Shown: piece by piece, positions 24,181-25,799 of the stretch
Position numbering within the stretch: the first letter of the stretch is position 1
Layout of the letters: each line of letters opens with the position of its first letter
IMG/VR virus record: IMGVR_UViG_3300021356_000148
Location: 1-25,799 of that record
DNA from: a virus
Strand: one strand, 5' to 3'
Length of the DNA stretch: 25,799 nucleotides
Translations under genes and position numbers: made by a program
Notes under the pieces: model-generated
Seen by the model: the letters and a program-made list of their open reading frames with translations, nothing else
Databases searched by the model: none
What the model was told of the DNA's origin: nothing

Positions 24181-25799
24181 ATGGCAGAAGACGATAAAAG
24201 AGACGCTGATAAGCAGCGTAGAGGTCTTAAGAGAAACAATCAAGAATCTACTCAAAGTGGAGGTATTTCTTCGTTAACAGCTTTAATGGAGGCTAATAAT
24301 AAGTCTGCATCTGAAGTTGAAAAGGATGGAAGAAATACAAGAAGACATTTATTAGAAATTAAAAAATTAAATGTCGAAATGCTTAATGTACAAAAAAGTA
24401 CGTTATTAGGTTTTGAAAAGTTTTTTGAAATTATGGACACTCGTGATCTTCAAGGCCAAGAAGAATCAAGTGAAAGATTAACTCTCTTTCAAGAAATAAA
24501 AGATTCACTATCAAAAATTGCTGATAATACTGCCTCTACAGGAGGTGGAGATGGAGGTAATAGACGTGGTGGTGGATTCTTAAGTGGTTTAGGTGTAGGA
24601 GCTATAGGAGCTGTTGGTGGAATTGCAACACTCGGTTTAGCTATACCAGCATTCTTTGGCGCAATGCAAGCTGGTGAATATGGCTTAGACGCTTTAAATA
24701 CAAATTTTAATTTTGAAAATATCAAAAAAGCTGCTTTAGGATTTACAGATATAATAACAGAAATTCCAAAAGAAGGTTTAATTACACTCGGTGGATTACT
24801 TGCTGTCGCAACCTTTAGTGGTAATCCATTAAAGACTGCACTTGGATTTTCATTACTTGGTGCTGCAATACCTGGTTTCTTTGGTGGTTTACAAGTTGGT
24901 GAATATGGTCTAAGTGCTTTAAATGCAGATTTTAATTTCGAAAATATTAAAAAAGCTGTTGCAGGGTTTGTTGGAGTAATAGGAGAAGTACCAAATAGTT
25001 TAGATGGTGCAAAAGTCGCCGGTCTTCTAGGAGTGGGAATTTTACTTGGTGCAACAAAAGGAGTTAAAGGAGCAGGAGGCGTTGCAGCAGGAATGGCAGC
25101 AATGGGACTTGGTATTTCTGGTTTCTTTGGTGGTTTTGCATTAGGTGAATACGCTATTAGTAAATTAGGTGATATTGATTACACAGGAATTAAATCTGCT
25201 GTAAGTAATTTTGATGAAACAATACAAAGTATGTCAGGTGAAGGCGAAGCAAAATTTATTGCTTTACTCGGTGCAGGAGGTCTTTTAGGAGTTTTAGGTG
25301 GAGTTGGAAAATCATTTAATGTAGCAGCATCTATGACAGCTCTTGGTGCAGGTATTGGTGGTTTCTTTACGGGTTTTGCTGGAATGGCAAAACTTGGTGG
25401 TATGATTGGTGTAGATGGTTCTAATGCAAAAACTTTATTGACTAACTTTAGTGAAGGTATTGCTGCTCTAGATCAAAACGCGTTTAAATCATTAGCTGCA
25501 GTAATGGCCATAGCTGGAGTTGCTGCATTATTTGGTGGTGCTGGAGCTGTTGCAGTTGGAATAGGTTCAGCACTTATTGGCGTAATAGGAGCAGGTATTG
25601 CATCGTTTTTCGTTGCATTTGATGGCATGGCTGCTTTAGGTGGTGTTTTAGGAGTAAATGGTAGTTCAACTAAATTATTAATGTCTAATCTTGCAGATGG
25701 TCTTAATGCTTTAGGTACAGTAAATGTAGGTGAGAGTAGTATGAAAGCCGTTGCAGGTGGTTTAATGGCTTTAGGTCCAGCATTACTAGTATTTTTAGG
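24181..25799 (+). CDS. Tape-measure-like hydrophobic repeat protein, 3' end outside window
   Basis: The frame is open from the ATG at 24181 to the window edge (539 complete codons). Residues 1-125 are hydrophilic and helical (KDGRNTRRHLLEIKKLNVEM), followed by a Gly-rich hinge (GGGDGGNRRGGG, about 121-132). From about 135 onward the protein is strongly hydrophobic and Gly/Ala-rich, with about 75-82-residue repeats centred on a xxGFFGG-type core followed by GEYGL-like residues. Length, helical repeats, hydrophobicity and position right after the frameshifting chaperone-like gene fit a tail tape measure. In T4 that role is gp29, but I see no convincing gp29 identity. Good AGGAAAGAG ribosome-binding site, 11 bases after the preceding stop. 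Membrane insertion of the repeats during DNA entry is possible but inferred. Confidence 0.75.
   Translation, partial: MAEDDKRDADKQRRGLKRNNQESTQSGGISSLTALMEANNKSASEVEKDGRNTRRHLLEIKKLNVEMLNVQKSTLLGFEKFFEIMDTRDLQGQEESSERLTLFQEIKDSLSKIADNTASTGGGDGGNRRGGGFLSGLGVGAIGAVGGIATLGLAIPAFFGAMQAGEYGLDALNTNFNFENIKKAALGFTDIITEIPKEGLITLGGLLAVATFSGNPLKTALGFSLLGAAIPGFFGGLQVGEYGLSALNADFNFENIKKAVAGFVGVIGEVPNSLDGAKVAGLLGVGILLGATKGVKGAGGVAAGMAAMGLGISGFFGGFALGEYAISKLGDIDYTGIKSAVSNFDETIQSMSGEGEAKFIALLGAGGLLGVLGGVGKSFNVAASMTALGAGIGGFFTGFAGMAKLGGMIGVDGSNAKTLLTNFSEGIAALDQNAFKSLAAVMAIAGVAALFGGAGAVAVGIGSALIGVIGAGIASFFVAFDGMAALGGVLGVNGSSTKLLMSNLADGLNALGTVNVGESSMKAVAGGLMALGPALLVFL
24643..25799 (+). repeat. Tandem ~80-residue protein repeats in the tape-measure-like gene
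   Basis: Repeat cores are at residues 155 (IPAFFG), 230 (IPGFFG), 312 (ISGFFG), 392 (IGGFFT) and 473 (IASFFV), so spacings are 75, 82, 80 and 81. The first two units are closest, sharing GEYGL, DALN/SALN and NFNFENIKKA. The array continues past the window. Confidence 0.8.

Noticed and set aside
24252-24725. Minus-strand frames of 62 and 78 codons inside the tape-measure-like gene
   Set aside because: Composition (Pro/Ala/Ser from antisense Gly codons) and position show they are shadows of the plus-strand gene.
1-25799. Treating every TATAAATA octamer as a promoter
   Set aside because: At this AT content a handful of exact octamers is expected by chance across both strands. Only those immediately upstream of gene starts were accepted; the one at 3457-3464 is kept at low confidence.
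1-25799. tRNA genes, CRISPR arrays, insertion sequences, attachment sites
   Set aside because: The gaps between genes are at most 43 bases, and no cloverleaf, direct-repeat array, transposase or integrase motif was seen.
24181-25799. Calling the tape-measure-like protein gp29
   Set aside because: Position and repeat character fit a tape measure, but no sequence match to T4 gp29 is evident and the C-terminus is missing.

Overview
The window is a block of virion-assembly genes from a T4-like myovirus with a contractile tail. The DNA is strongly AT-rich. The host is probably a marine bacterium: the long glycine/threonine/asparagine-rich baseplate and fibre proteins, and the gene order, resemble those of marine T4-like phages of cyanobacteria and SAR11. 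That host assignment is inference, because no host-derived gene is present here. There are no tRNAs, CRISPR arrays, insertion sequences or integrases, and no gene-free stretch longer than 43 bases.

Layout. Two divergent blocks meet at a 43-bp gap (21126-21168). The left block runs leftward on the minus strand and encodes the baseplate from tube cap outward to fibre: gp48 tube cap, gp53 wedge, a gp27-like hub, gp5 spike (without lysozyme), gp25, gp6, a giant gp7-position protein (1457 aa), gp8, a 1786-aa DUF4815-type peripheral protein, a 66-aa coiled-coil protein, and a tail fibre that leaves the window at base 1. The right block runs rightward: gp4 head-completion nuclease-like protein, a conserved 196-aa protein of unknown role, a gp19/gp54-like tube-fold protein, a gp26-family protein, a short gp51-like frame, a small two-helix membrane protein, and a repeat-rich hydrophobic tape-measure-like protein that leaves the window at its right end.

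Expression signals. T4-type late promoter boxes (TATAAATA) sit immediately before gp48, gp4, the 196-aa gene, gp25 and gp8. Two of them (gp25 and the 196-aa gene) lie 5-6 bases from the ATG, which predicts leaderless late mRNAs. The gp48 and gp4 boxes face each other inside the divergent gap. Many genes overlap by TAATG or by 8-11 bases, which suggests translational coupling.

Most notable point. The gp26-family gene ends in a T TTT TTT heptamer three bases before its stop codon (one codon lies between). The -1 frame opens exactly there (its own stop lies just upstream) and encodes a conserved-looking 68-residue gp51-like tail with no start codon. This is the arrangement of a programmed -1 frameshift. 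It lies just upstream of a tape-measure-like gene, as in the tail-assembly-chaperone G/GT genes of lambda-type phages. The other unusual points are beta-rich modules shared between three baseplate proteins and a carbohydrate-binding-like jelly-roll domain inside the gp7-position protein.
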